Below are positions 20,669 through 28,352 of a stretch of DNA of 28,352 nucleotides, one piece after another (within the stretch, counting starts at the first letter, position 1; every line of letters starts with the position of its first letter). The notes under the pieces were generated by a model that was not told where the DNA came from, did not search any database, and saw nothing but the letters and a program-made list of their open reading frames with translations. This DNA comes from an uncultured Actinomycetes bacterium (lineage in GTDB: Bacteria; Actinomycetota; Thermoleophilia; Miltoncostaeales; Miltoncostaeaceae), in assembly GCA_903866425.1 (NCBI GenBank), contig CAIPNN010000067.1, forward strand, positions 1 to 28,352, written 5' to 3'. A program made the position numbers and the translations under genes.

Positions 20669-21706
20669 CTACCGGGCCGGCGGCCTCGCCCCGGTGACGA
20701 TGCGGCCGATGCGGCCGCCGTTCAATTCGGTGAACCACATGTTGCCGTCGGGGCCCGCTGCGATGCCGATAGGGCCTGAGTCCTTCGTGATGCCCTTCGA
20801 GAACTCCGTCACCACGCCCTGGGGCGTAATACGGCCGATGCGGTTGCCGTCGGTCTCGGTGAACCACAGGTTGCCGTCGTACCCCAGGGCGATGAGGCCG
20901 GGCTTCGACCCCTTCGTGATGCCCTTGCGGTAGATCGTCACCTTGCCGGCGGTGCTGATGCGCCCAATGGCGTTGTCGCTGTTCAGTGTGAACCACATCG
21001 CGCGGTCGGGTCCGAGCGCGATGCCTGCGGGCTTCGACGCGGCGGGGACGCCCGCCTGAAACTCCGTGATGGCACCGAGCGTGGTGCTGCGCCCGATGCG
21101 GTTGCCCGGCACGTCCTTCTCACCATTCCACGCGCCGGTGAACCACAGCGTGCCGTTTGGTCCGTACGCGATGTCGAAGGGTCCTGAGCCCTGCGTGATG
21201 CCCTTGGTGAATTCCGTCACCGCGCCGTTCATGGTGATGCGGCCGATGGCGCTGTTGCCGAGCTCGGTGAACCACATGGCGCCGTCGGGGCCGGCGGTGA
21301 TGCCCGAGGGGGCGGACTGGTACGGCGTGATGCCCTTGGTGAAGCCGGTGACCACACCTCGCGGGGTGATACGGCTGACCCGCATGGTCTCGAGTTCGGT
21401 GAACCACAGGTTGCCGTCGGGCCCCTTGGCGATCTCCCACGGGCGTGCGTTGGGGTCGATGCCTGTGCGGTACTCGGTGACCCGACCCGACATCGTGATG
21501 CGTGCCACCGCGCTGACGTCGTCACCGACCTCCGTGAACCACATGGCACCGTCCGGGCCTCCAGTGATGCCGAATGGCCCTGCCTTCGGCGTGATGCCCG
21601 CCGAGAACTCGGTGACGGTGCCGACCGGCGCGGCAGTGGCGGTCGCCGCGATCGCCAGTGTCGCAGCGACGGCGCCCATGGTCACCCAGGGCGTCGCGCG
21701 ACGCAT
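20669..21706 (-). CDS. Secreted seven-bladed beta-propeller protein (virginiamycin B lyase-like repeats)
   Basis: This 345-aa exported protein has a signal peptide (residues 1-26, ending ATATAA) followed by seven repeats of about 42-48 residues. Each repeat has the pattern GIxxGPDGxMWFTE...IGRIT..G.VTEFxKGIT. The lone VTEFSAGIT strand ahead of the first repeat would complete the last blade and close the ring. The repeats match the Vgb/SMP-30-like propeller class, but the lyase activity should not be assumed: the family's catalytic His/Glu set is not seen and the protein is exported. The ATG overlaps the rmlB stop by one base, so translation is probably coupled to the rhamnose genes. A surface-binding role is plausible. 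The frame upstream to 21976 is a shadow of rmlB. Confidence 0.88.
   Translation of the reverse strand: MRRATPWVTMGAVAATLAIAATATAAPVGTVTEFSAGITPKAGPFGITGGPDGAMWFTEVGDDVSAVARITMSGRVTEYRTGIDPNARPWEIAKGPDGNLWFTELETMRVSRITPRGVVTGFTKGITPYQSAPSGITAGPDGAMWFTELGNSAIGRITMNGAVTEFTKGITQGSGPFDIAYGPNGTLWFTGAWNGEKDVPGNRIGRSTTLGAITEFQAGVPAASKPAGIALGPDRAMWFTLNSDNAIGRISTAGKVTIYRKGITKGSKPGLIALGYDGNLWFTETDGNRIGRITPQGVVTEFSKGITKDSGPIGIAAGPDGNMWFTELNGGRIGRIVTGARPPAR
20693..21580 (-). repeat. Seven propeller-blade repeats
   Basis: Seven degenerate direct repeats of about 126-144 bases encode the blades. Repeats 3, 6 and 7 are the most alike. The fourth is longer, with an insertion NGEKDVPG. The DNA likeness between blades suggests recent duplication or gene conversion. 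Confidence 0.85.
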
Positions 21707-22698
21707 CAGCGACTCGTGTAGTTCTTCGAGTACCAGTCGGCGTACTCGCCGCTCTTGATGGGCTCCCACCAGTCGCGCCGCTCGCGGTACCACTCCACGG
21801 TTGAGGCGAGCCCCTCGTCGAAGTCCACCTTCGGGGCCCAGCCCATGCTGCGCAGCTTGGTGGTGTCGAGGGCGTAGCGGCGGTCGTGGCCCGGGCGGTC
21901 CTCCACGTACGTGATGAGGTCGTGCGAGGCACCCGTGTGGGCGAGGATGCGCTCGGTGATGTCGAGGTTGGGCCATTCGTTGCCGCCACCCACGTTGTAG
22001 ACCTGCCCCGCCTCACCGGTCTCCATTGCGTGCCAGATGCCCTCGGCGTGGTCGCGCACGTGAATCCAGTCGCGGATCTGCTGGCCGTCGCCGTATACCG
22101 GCAGCGACAGACCGTCGAGCGCGTTGGTGATGAACAGCGGGATGAGCTTCTCGGGGTACTGGCGCGGGCCGTACGTGTTGCTGCCGCGCGTGATGACGAT
22201 GTCCTGACCAAATGTGTGATGAATGGCCAGCGCCTGCAGATCGCCACCGGCCTTGCTGGCCGAGTAGGGCGACGACGGCTGGATGGGGTCGGTCTCCTTG
22301 AAGGCCCCAGTGGGGATGGAGCCGTACACCTCGTCGGTGCTCACCTGCACGAAGCGGCGAACGCCGGCCTCGCGGGCGGCCATGATGAGCGTTGCGGTGC
22401 CCACCACATCGGTCTCGATGAACTCGGTGGGGTTGTGCAGCGAGCGGTCCACGTGACTCTCGGCAGCCAGGTTGATGACCACCTCGACGCCCGCGACGGA
22501 CTGGGCGGCGATGGCCGGGTCGGCGATGTCACCCTGGATGAACGAGTAGCGCGGGTCGTCGGCCACGTCGGCCACGTTGGCGGGGTTACCCGCGTAGGTG
22601 AGCTTGTCGAGGTTGACCACCTCGTGGCCCTGCTCGAGCGCGACGCGCACGACCTCTGAGCCGATGAACCCGCAACCGCCGGTGATGAGGACCTTCAC
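21706..22698 (-). CDS. rmlB: dTDP-glucose 4,6-dehydratase
   Basis: This 330-aa extended short-chain dehydrogenase makes dTDP-4-keto-6-deoxyglucose, the second step to dTDP-rhamnose. It has the NAD motif GGCGFIGS, the NLAAESHVDRS segment, the catalytic STDEVYG (Asp-Glu pair), and YSASK with the Tyr and Lys. Also present are RGSNTYGPRQYPEKLIPLF and a later RPGHDRRYALD, both characteristic of RmlB. The length is normal. It starts at GTG 22698, overlapping the rmlD stop by 4 bases, and its stop overlaps the propeller gene start. It is part of a closely packed minus-strand operon. Confidence 0.96.
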   Translation of the reverse strand: MKVLITGGCGFIGSEVVRVALEQGHEVVNLDKLTYAGNPANVADVADDPRYSFIQGDIADPAIAAQSVAGVEVVINLAAESHVDRSLHNPTEFIETDVVGTATLIMAAREAGVRRFVQVSTDEVYGSIPTGAFKETDPIQPSSPYSASKAGGDLQALAIHHTFGQDIVITRGSNTYGPRQYPEKLIPLFITNALDGLSLPVYGDGQQIRDWIHVRDHAEGIWHAMETGEAGQVYNVGGGNEWPNLDITERILAHTGASHDLITYVEDRPGHDRRYALDTTKLRSMGWAPKVDFDEGLASTVEWYRERRDWWEPIKSGEYADWYSKNYTSR

Positions 22699-23525
22699 GA
22701 ACGCTCCCCGATGTAGTCAGCCAGTGCATCCTCCCACGCCCGCAGGCGCGGAGCGCCCTCGCGGGTGACCTCGAGCACGCTCACCGCGGGCCGCGGGGCC
22801 GGGCGATTGAATGCCTCAGTCGTCGTGTCATTCACTGCGCAATCGACCTGCGCCACGCGGAACACCTCGCGCGCGAAGTCGGCCCACGTGGTGCTGCCGC
22901 CGCCGGCCGTGTGGTACACGCCGGGCTCGAGGCCGGCGATCTGCACGAGTGCCGGGCAGAGGTCCTTGGTCCACGTGGGGCAGCCGGTCTGGTCGGCCAC
23001 CACATCCACCGCATCGCGATCCGCCGCGAGCATGAGCATGGTGTCGACGAAGTTCTTGCCGCTTGCTCCGTACAGCCACGCGGTACGCGCGATGCGCGTG
23101 CCCTCGGGGTACTCCATCTCCGCCAGGCGCTCACCCGCCAATTTGGTGCGCCCATACGCCTGCAGCGGGTCGGTGGCGGCGTCCTCGTCGTATGGCCCGC
23201 CGGTGCCGGGAAATACGTAGTCGGTGCTCACTGCAACCAGTGCGGATCCGGCCTCGCGGCAGGCGATGGCCACGTTGCGCGTGCCCTCACCATTGACCAT
23301 GAGCGCCTGCTCCTCGTGCTCCTCCGCACCGTCCACGTCGGTCCATGCCGCAAGGTGAAACACCACGTCGGGCGCGGCCTCACTCACTGCGCGGATGGTG
23401 GCCCTGCGGTCGGTGATGTCGATGTCGGGCAGGTCGAGTCCCACGGCATCAATGCCCTCGTCGGCCAGATGGGCCATGAGGTCGGTGCCGAGCATGCCCC
23501 GGTGTCCGATGACCAGCGCCTTCAC
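22695..23525 (-). CDS. rmlD: dTDP-4-dehydrorhamnose reductase
   Basis: This 276-aa SDR-type reductase does the last step to dTDP-L-rhamnose. It has the N-terminal GHRGMLGTDL, then LPDIDITD, the FHLAAWTDVDGAEE segment, STDYVFPG, and the catalytic YGRTKLAGE (Tyr-x3-Lys). RTAWLYGASGKNF and RPAPRPAVSVLE also match RmlD. GTG 23525 is used as start, 10 bases after the rmlA stop. The epimerase RmlC that supplies its substrate is not found between these genes. Confidence 0.95.
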   Translation of the reverse strand: MKALVIGHRGMLGTDLMAHLADEGIDAVGLDLPDIDITDRRATIRAVSEAAPDVVFHLAAWTDVDGAEEHEEQALMVNGEGTRNVAIACREAGSALVAVSTDYVFPGTGGPYDEDAATDPLQAYGRTKLAGERLAEMEYPEGTRIARTAWLYGASGKNFVDTMLMLAADRDAVDVVADQTGCPTWTKDLCPALVQIAGLEPGVYHTAGGGSTTWADFAREVFRVAQVDCAVNDTTTEAFNRPAPRPAVSVLEVTREGAPRLRAWEDALADYIGERS

Positions 23526-23535
23526 GTGCGCTCGA

Positions 23536-24609
23536 TCAGGTGAGGCCGATCACCGACGAGTCGCCCAGCACGAACCGGTAGGCCCGGGGCTTGGCGTCGG
23601 TGCGGGAGATGGTGACGTCGCGGCCGATGAGGCTGCTCTCAACACGTGCGTCGAGGTCCTCGATGTGCACACGCTCCAGAAGAATGGAGTGCTCGATCTC
23701 GGCCCGGCGCACCACGCAGCCGGTGGAGATTGACGAGTACGGCCCCACGTAGGAGTTCTCGATAACGGCGTCGCGACCGATGACCGCCGGGCCGCGCACG
23801 TGGGAGTTGATGATGCGGGCACCGGCCTGCACGACAACGCGTCCCTCGATGTCGCTGTCAATCAGCTCGCCATCCATGACGGGCTCGATGACGTCGAGGA
23901 TGAGTCGGTTGGCCTCGAGCATGTCCTCCACCTTGCCGGTGTCCTTCCACCAGCCGGTCACCACGTGGGGCTCAACCCGCTTGCCCTGGTCGATGAGGTA
24001 CTGGATGGCGTCGGTGATCTCGAGCTCGCCACGGGGCGAGGGGTCAATCGCCTTGGCCGCGTCGAGGATTGCCGAGGTGAACATGTACACGCCCACCAGC
24101 GCCAGATCGCTCTTCGGCTGCTTCGGCTTCTCCTCCAGGTTCACGACCCGGTCGCCGTCGAGCACCGCCACGCCGTAGCTCTCGGGGTTGGGGACCTGCT
24201 GCAGCAGGATCATGGCGTCGGGGTCTGACGACCGGAACTCGTCAACCAGCGGCGTGATGCCATCGCGCAGCAGGTTGTCGCCCAGGTACATCACGAAGTC
24301 GTCATCGCCCAGGAACTCCTCCGCGGTGAGCACCGCGTGCGCAAGACCGAGCGGGGCCGACTGCGGGATGAAGGTGACCTCAATGCCAAGTGCGGAGCCA
24401 TCGCCGACGGCCTCGCGGATCTCATCGCCGGTGTCACCGATGATGATGCCCACCTCGCGGATGCCGGCATCGCGCAGCGCCTCGAGCCCGTAGAAGAGCA
24501 CGGGCTTGTTGGCCACGGGAACCAGCTGCTTGGCAGAGGTGTGGGTGATGGGGCGAAGGCGCGTTCCGGCTCCGCCGGACAACACCAGACCCTTGAGGTT
24601 GCGTGCCAC
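23536..24609 (-). CDS. rmlA: Glucose-1-phosphate thymidylyltransferase, long form
   Basis: Nucleotidyltransferase of 357 aa that activates glucose-1-phosphate with dTTP. It shows LSGGAGTRLRPIT and KQLVPVANKP at the start, YLGDNLL as the metal/sugar motif, NLEEKPKQPKS, and WWKDTGKVEDML. It is longer than the classical RmlA (about 290 aa) because a C-terminal beta-helix-like part follows (residues about 250-357, with ARIINSHVRGPAVIGRDAVI and repeats). This matches the long thymidylyltransferase group common in actinobacteria and archaea. Specificity for dTTP is inferred from family and neighbours. It starts at GTG 24609, 27 bases after the glycerate kinase stop. Confidence 0.93.
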   Translation of the reverse strand: MARNLKGLVLSGGAGTRLRPITHTSAKQLVPVANKPVLFYGLEALRDAGIREVGIIIGDTGDEIREAVGDGSALGIEVTFIPQSAPLGLAHAVLTAEEFLGDDDFVMYLGDNLLRDGITPLVDEFRSSDPDAMILLQQVPNPESYGVAVLDGDRVVNLEEKPKQPKSDLALVGVYMFTSAILDAAKAIDPSPRGELEITDAIQYLIDQGKRVEPHVVTGWWKDTGKVEDMLEANRLILDVIEPVMDGELIDSDIEGRVVVQAGARIINSHVRGPAVIGRDAVIENSYVGPYSSISTGCVVRRAEIEHSILLERVHIEDLDARVESSLIGRDVTISRTDAKPRAYRFVLGDSSVIGLT

Positions 24610-24636
24610 GGCGGGGAACGTACCAGCGTGGCGGGG

Positions 24637-25770
24637 TCAGCCGTGCGCAGCGGCCCACATGCCCGCAACATCAGCACCCGCGGCCGCCAGATCATCGGCT
24701 GTCGCAGCCATGGCCTCGGCCAGCGGGCGCACGGTGCGGCCAATGGGCAGCGCCGCCGCCAGGCCCATGCGGCGTGCGATGCCGGGTGGCACATCAACCT
24801 GCCCGAACAGGCCAACGCAGGGCACCCCGGCATCGACACACGCAGCGGCCACCGCAGCGGGTGCCTTGCCCGTGAGCGTCTGCGCATCAAAGCGCCCCTC
24901 GCCCGTGATGCACAGGTCGGCGCCGACAAGTGCGCCAGCCAGGCCGGCAGCGGTGGTGATGCGCGCGCCGCCGTCGGTGAGCGACGCCCCGAGCATGGCG
25001 GCCATGCCACCCGCCGCCCCACCGGCCGCACCGGCACGCGGCAGGTGCGCAACATCGGCCAACCCCTGCGCGGCCAACACGGCGGCGAAATGGGCGAGCC
25101 CGGCATCAAGGCGCACCACCGCGTCGGGAGATGCACCCTTCTGCGGCCCGAACACCTGCGCTGCGCCCTCTGGTCCCACCAACGGACTGTTCACATCGCA
25201 GGCGATCTCAATGGGCACCCCGGCGAGCCGCGGGTCGAGGCCAGACAGGTCAACCGCTGCCACCCGCGCGAGATCCGCGCCCGTACCCACCAACTCGGTG
25301 CCGGTGACGTCGCATACGCGTGCGCCCAAGGCAATGGCGATGCCAAGGCCCCCATCGGTGGTGGCGCTGCCGCCCACACCCACGATGAGGCGGGTTGCAC
25401 CGGCGTCGAGGGCAGCCCGGATGAGATCACCGGTGCCAAGCGTGCTGGTGGCTTCGGGGTCGCGCTCGGCGTCGGCCAGTCGCTCGTATCCCGATGCCTG
25501 GGCCAGCTCCACCACGGCGATGCCGTCGGCCAGCAGACCGACGAAGGCGTGGATGGGCCGACCCAGCGGATCACGTGCGGGTGCCTCAACGACCCGGCCA
25601 CCCGCCGCAGCCACCAGGGCGTCCATGGTGCCCTCGCCACCGTCGGCCACCGGCACCTCAATGGCCTCGTGCCCGGCCAGGCGCACACCCGTGGCGATTG
25701 CCGCCGCCGCGTCAGCCGGGCCGAGCGCGCCCTTGAAGGGGGCAGGGGCCACGACCACGCGCAGGGTCAT
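24637..25770 (-). CDS. glxK: Glycerate kinase (GlxK/GarK family)
   Basis: This 377-aa kinase phosphorylates glycerate to 2-phosphoglycerate in the GarK/GlxK type. The start VVVAPAPFKGAL, then VADGGEGTMDAL, the GVGGSATTDGGLGIA loop, and ITGEGRFDAQTLTGKAPAAV are the standard family blocks and are all present. The length is normal. The ATG at 25770 overlaps the SDR stop by 4 bases, and rmlA follows 27 bases later. Its link to the rhamnose genes is by position only. No glyoxylate or glycerate pathway gene is nearby unless the SDR acts on such a substrate. Confidence 0.94.
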   Translation of the reverse strand: MTLRVVVAPAPFKGALGPADAAAAIATGVRLAGHEAIEVPVADGGEGTMDALVAAAGGRVVEAPARDPLGRPIHAFVGLLADGIAVVELAQASGYERLADAERDPEATSTLGTGDLIRAALDAGATRLIVGVGGSATTDGGLGIAIALGARVCDVTGTELVGTGADLARVAAVDLSGLDPRLAGVPIEIACDVNSPLVGPEGAAQVFGPQKGASPDAVVRLDAGLAHFAAVLAAQGLADVAHLPRAGAAGGAAGGMAAMLGASLTDGGARITTAAGLAGALVGADLCITGEGRFDAQTLTGKAPAAVAAACVDAGVPCVGLFGQVDVPPGIARRMGLAAALPIGRTVRPLAEAMAATADDLAAAGADVAGMWAAAHG

Positions 25771-26630
25771 GCGCGGGGTGGCACCGGTGGCCAGTCGAGG
25801 CCCAGGAACTCGCGCAGGTGGCCCTGGAACTCCTCGTCGTCCTTCGACCCCTTGATGTAGCCATCAAGCTCCACGGCGTCGTCACCCACCACGATGCGCA
25901 TCGGGGGGTGATCCATGGCGATGGCATCACCGATGACGGCGGCACACGACTCAGCGGTGCTGGCGTCGTCACGCTCACGCCAGGCACCGAATCCCGCGCG
26001 CAGGTCGGCGAACAGGGGTGCATACGGCGACTGCGGGTTGGTGATGTCATCACCCAGCACGGTGGCCTTGGGGAAGTCGGTGTTGATCATCCCCGGCTCG
26101 ATCATGATGACGCGCACGCCGAAGTGCCCCACCTCGGCGGCGAGCGCCTCGCTGAATGCCGACAGCGCGTACTTCGACCCGTGGTAGAAGCCGATGAGCG
26201 GATTGGTGAGCCGCGCGCCGATCGACGACACCGTCACCACCGTGCCCCGACCGGCCTCGCGCATGGCGGGCACCACGGCCTGCACCATGGCGGCTGCACC
26301 CCACAGGTTGGTCTCGAACATGGCGCGTGCCGCATCGAGGCTGCCGTTCTCCTGCGCGCCCATCATGGCGTGGCCGGCGTTGTTCACCAGCACATCAATC
26401 GGGCCACCCGCGAAGTCCTCGGCAAGGGCCACGGCATCGTCGATGTGCGTCTGGTTGGTCACGTCCAGCTGCACCAGCTGGATACCCGGCTGCTTGCCGT
26501 ACTCCTCGCGCGCGCGATCGAGATCACGCACGCCCGTGACCACCACGTATCCGTCACGGGCAAGCCGCTCAGCCGTTGCACGGCCCACGCCGCGACCAGC
26601 TCCGGTGACGATGGCGACTCCGCGGGTCAT
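25767..26630 (-). CDS. SDR-family oxidoreductase
   Basis: This 287-aa classical short-chain dehydrogenase/reductase has the cofactor loop TGAGRGVG, LDVTN, NNAG, a Ser in TVSSIGARL, and the catalytic YHGSK (Tyr-x3-Lys). After the core, a C-terminal helical part (residues about 190-287) is longer than in minimal SDRs. This form (ISSIGG...PFLGFYHASKYALEG in relatives) is common among reductases of uncertain substrate. It is coupled to glycerate kinase (ATGA overlap) and lies 9 bases after the sensor kinase stop. The substrate cannot be predicted. Confidence 0.92.
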   Translation of the reverse strand: MTRGVAIVTGAGRGVGRATAERLARDGYVVVTGVRDLDRAREEYGKQPGIQLVQLDVTNQTHIDDAVALAEDFAGGPIDVLVNNAGHAMMGAQENGSLDAARAMFETNLWGAAAMVQAVVPAMREAGRGTVVTVSSIGARLTNPLIGFYHGSKYALSAFSEALAAEVGHFGVRVIMIEPGMINTDFPKATVLGDDITNPQSPYAPLFADLRAGFGAWRERDDASTAESCAAVIGDAIAMDHPPMRIVVGDDAVELDGYIKGSKDDEEFQGHLREFLGLDWPPVPPRA

Positions 26631-26639
26631 GGCGGCAGC

Positions 26640-28352
26640 CTACCGGTGGTCGCGCGGCAGGCGGGCAATGAAGCTGGCGCCCTCGCCCGGCTGCGACTGC
26701 ACGCTGATCTCGCCACCGTGTGCGAGCACGATGCCCCGCGCAATGGCGAGCCCGAGGCCGGCGCCAGTGCGGCTGCCGGCCTCCCGTGACGGATCGGCGC
26801 GGTAGAAACGATCGAACACGCTGTCGATTGCCTCGGGGCCGATGCCCTCGCCGGTGTCCGCAACCTCAAGCACGGCGTCCCCGCCATCCACACCCGCGCG
26901 CACGGTGATGGTGCCCCCGGCCGGGGTGTGGCGCATGGCGTTGTCGAGAAGGATCAGCAGCACCTGCTCCAGACGCGCCGGGTCGCCGTCCATTGGCACG
27001 GGGCCAGGGGCGTCGACGCGCAGGGTGAGCCCCTCCTTCTCGCCGAGAACCTGGCGCGGGCGCGCAGCCTCACGCGCAAGCGCCCCCAGATCCATCGACT
27101 CCATCTGCATGGGCAGCCCGCCGGAGTCGAGGCGCGCAAGTTGCAGCTGCTCGTCAACCAAGCGCTGCAGGCGGGCGGCCTCCGCATCCATCAGGCCCAG
27201 GAACTCCCGGCGCGCGGCCGGATCCATGCGCTCGTCCTCCATCAACTCGAGGAATCCGCGAATGGCCGCAACCGGTGTCTTCAGCTCATGGCTCACGTTC
27301 GCCACCAGATCGCGCCGCGTACGCTCAAGCGCACGTTCACTTGTGACATCACGCAGGGTGAGCACCACCGTGCCCGGGGGCTCGGGCAGAGGCACCGAGG
27401 CCACCGCGATGGCACCACCATCGGGCGTGCTGACCTCCACGCCGTCAACGGCCTGGGCACCGGTGCGGGTGCGGTGCACGACGTCGGCGAGCACCGGCCC
27501 CAGATCGCCATGAACAGCGTCGCGGCCCTCGCCCACGCCGAGCATGCGGCTCGCCGCCTCGTTGGTGATGAGCACCTCGTCAGATGGATCAACCATCACC
27601 ACGCCCTCGGCGAGCCCCGCGACCAGCGCGCTCGCGCGGTCACGCTCGCCGGTCACCTGGCCCAGCAGACCCTCCACGCGCTCGGCCATGCGGTTGAGGC
27701 CGTCGGCGAGTGTGGCCACCTCACGCGGCGACGCCGCAGGTGCCCGCGCCGACATGTCGCCGCCGGAGAGCGCCGCGGCGGTGCGTGCCACACGCCCAAT
27801 ACGCCGGCCGAGCACCCGCGACAGGGCAAGCCCGGCAAGGGTGGCGAGCACCAGCACCGTGATGACGGCCAGGATGATCCGGCGCTGCAGCACCCCGATC
27901 TCCTCGGTGGGCCGCGGCACGGGAACCGCCACTTCGAGCACCCCCACCTCCACGCCCAGATGCGTCACACCCACCGCTGAGTAGAGGATGCGTGAGCCGT
28001 CCGGCTGCTCGGCCACACGCGGGCGCACCGGCTCGCCGGGATTGGTGGCCTGCAGCGCCTTGGCCTCGGGCCCGTAGTCGGTGGGGTCAAACGTGGCCAC
28101 GATCACCGGATCGCCGGCGGGGTATGCCACACCATCGGCACCCACAAAGCGGGCTGCGCCCTTTACGGCCGACGCCGCAGACGCGGAGAACTCCTTGGCC
28201 TCTTCCTCGGTCACGCTGAGCCCCGTACCGGGCAGTGCGGACAGGCCCTTCAGGGAGTTGGTGGTGGAGAGCGACACCCGATCGGTCGCGGCAGCGACGA
28301 CGCTCGACTCGAGGGTGGGCAGCAGCACGAGCAGCACGAGCAGGCTCGCCAC
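26640..28352 (-). CDS. Sensor histidine kinase (PhoR/WalK-like), 5' truncated
   Basis: Membrane sensor kinase of which 570 codons are visible. The reading frame runs to the right window edge, so the true start probably lies beyond it. In order: the end of a first membrane segment (about 1-20), an extracytoplasmic domain (about 25-155), a second membrane helix (158-180), HAMP (about 180-232), PAS (about 243-340), HisKA with the phospho-accepting H355 in VSHELKTPVAAIRGF, and HATPase with LLDNAMRHTP, DTGEGIG and GAGLGLAIA. All kinase boxes are intact. The response regulator should be upstream, beyond the window. The PAS-containing layout fits PhoR-like phosphate sensors or cell-wall sensors. The signal is unknown. 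Confidence 0.93.
   Translation of the reverse strand: MASLLVLLVLLPTLESSVVAAATDRVSLSTTNSLKGLSALPGTGLSVTEEEAKEFSASAASAVKGAARFVGADGVAYPAGDPVIVATFDPTDYGPEAKALQATNPGEPVRPRVAEQPDGSRILYSAVGVTHLGVEVGVLEVAVPVPRPTEEIGVLQRRIILAVITVLVLATLAGLALSRVLGRRIGRVARTAAALSGGDMSARAPAASPREVATLADGLNRMAERVEGLLGQVTGERDRASALVAGLAEGVVMVDPSDEVLITNEAASRMLGVGEGRDAVHGDLGPVLADVVHRTRTGAQAVDGVEVSTPDGGAIAVASVPLPEPPGTVVLTLRDVTSERALERTRRDLVANVSHELKTPVAAIRGFLELMEDERMDPAARREFLGLMDAEAARLQRLVDEQLQLARLDSGGLPMQMESMDLGALAREAARPRQVLGEKEGLTLRVDAPGPVPMDGDPARLEQVLLILLDNAMRHTPAGGTITVRAGVDGGDAVLEVADTGEGIGPEAIDSVFDRFYRADPSREAGSRTGAGLGLAIARGIVLAHGGEISVQSQPGEGASFIARLPRDHR

Noticed and set aside
20669..21706. Virginiamycin B lyase (antibiotic resistance)
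   Set aside because: Only the propeller repeat is shared; the protein has a signal peptide and the catalytic His/Glu set is not evident, so resistance should not be called.
24337..25860. Plus-strand frames of about 450-507 codons opposite rmlA and glycerate kinase
   Set aside because: Translations are low-complexity Ala/Arg/Pro/Gly, with no domain; the minus strand holds two conserved enzymes here.

Overview
This window is GC-rich bacterial chromosome with strong G/C bias at third codon positions. It is most likely from an actinobacterium (Actinomycetota). The evidence is a menaquinone pathway of the futalosine type, a Dcd of the bifunctional actinobacterial kind, TANNNT -10 boxes placed so that some genes would be leaderless, many GTG starts, and a tRNA gene without an encoded CCA. 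The class cannot be fixed from sequence reading alone. No insertion sequence, prophage or CRISPR array was seen.

Layout. (1) 1-3837, plus strand: the 3' part of a futalosine menaquinone operon. It holds a MenG/UbiE-like methyltransferase (cut by the window edge), a long-chain polyprenyl diphosphate synthase, an unrecognised 153-aa protein, mqnA and mqnC. All four junctions are 4-base ATGA overlaps. (2) 3853-6235: a rhodanese and lipA on minus, divergent from dcd, then a small membrane protein. (3) 6315-8704: tatA, a cog0402-type amidohydrolase that may be the aminofutalosine deaminase, a TPR protein, and tRNA-Lys(CTT) with a terminator. (4) 8963-12554: a secreted double-psi beta-barrel protein, a siroheme nitrite/sulfite reductase with an extra C-terminal helical region, and a conserved partner of unknown function. 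(5) 12647-15913: a secreted AA10 lytic polysaccharide monooxygenase with two CBM2-like modules and a Lys/Ala tail, a TerC-family membrane protein and CcdA. (6) 15921-20662: UDP-sugar genes. These are a frameshifted 2-epimerase, a membrane protein on minus, and wbpA-, wbpB- and wbpD-like genes for a diacetamido-uronic acid. (7) 20669-28352, all minus: a sensor kinase (cut by the window edge), an SDR, glycerate kinase, rmlA, rmlD, rmlB and a secreted seven-blade beta-propeller, closely packed.

How it fits together. The left part supplies menaquinone (ring chemistry, prenyl tail, ring methylation). The right half makes activated sugars for surface polysaccharide: a dTDP-rhamnose set without rmlC and a UDP-diacetamido-uronate set without its aminotransferase. 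The secreted LPMO, barrel and propeller proteins point to an active cell surface and polysaccharide turnover.

Most notable points: the 153-aa protein inside the menaquinone operon, which resembles a radical-SAM C-terminal half with no cluster motif; two genes whose conserved N-termini lie upstream of any ATG/GTG/TTG; the 1-base frameshift in the 2-epimerase; the LPMO architecture; and the propeller protein coupled to rmlB.
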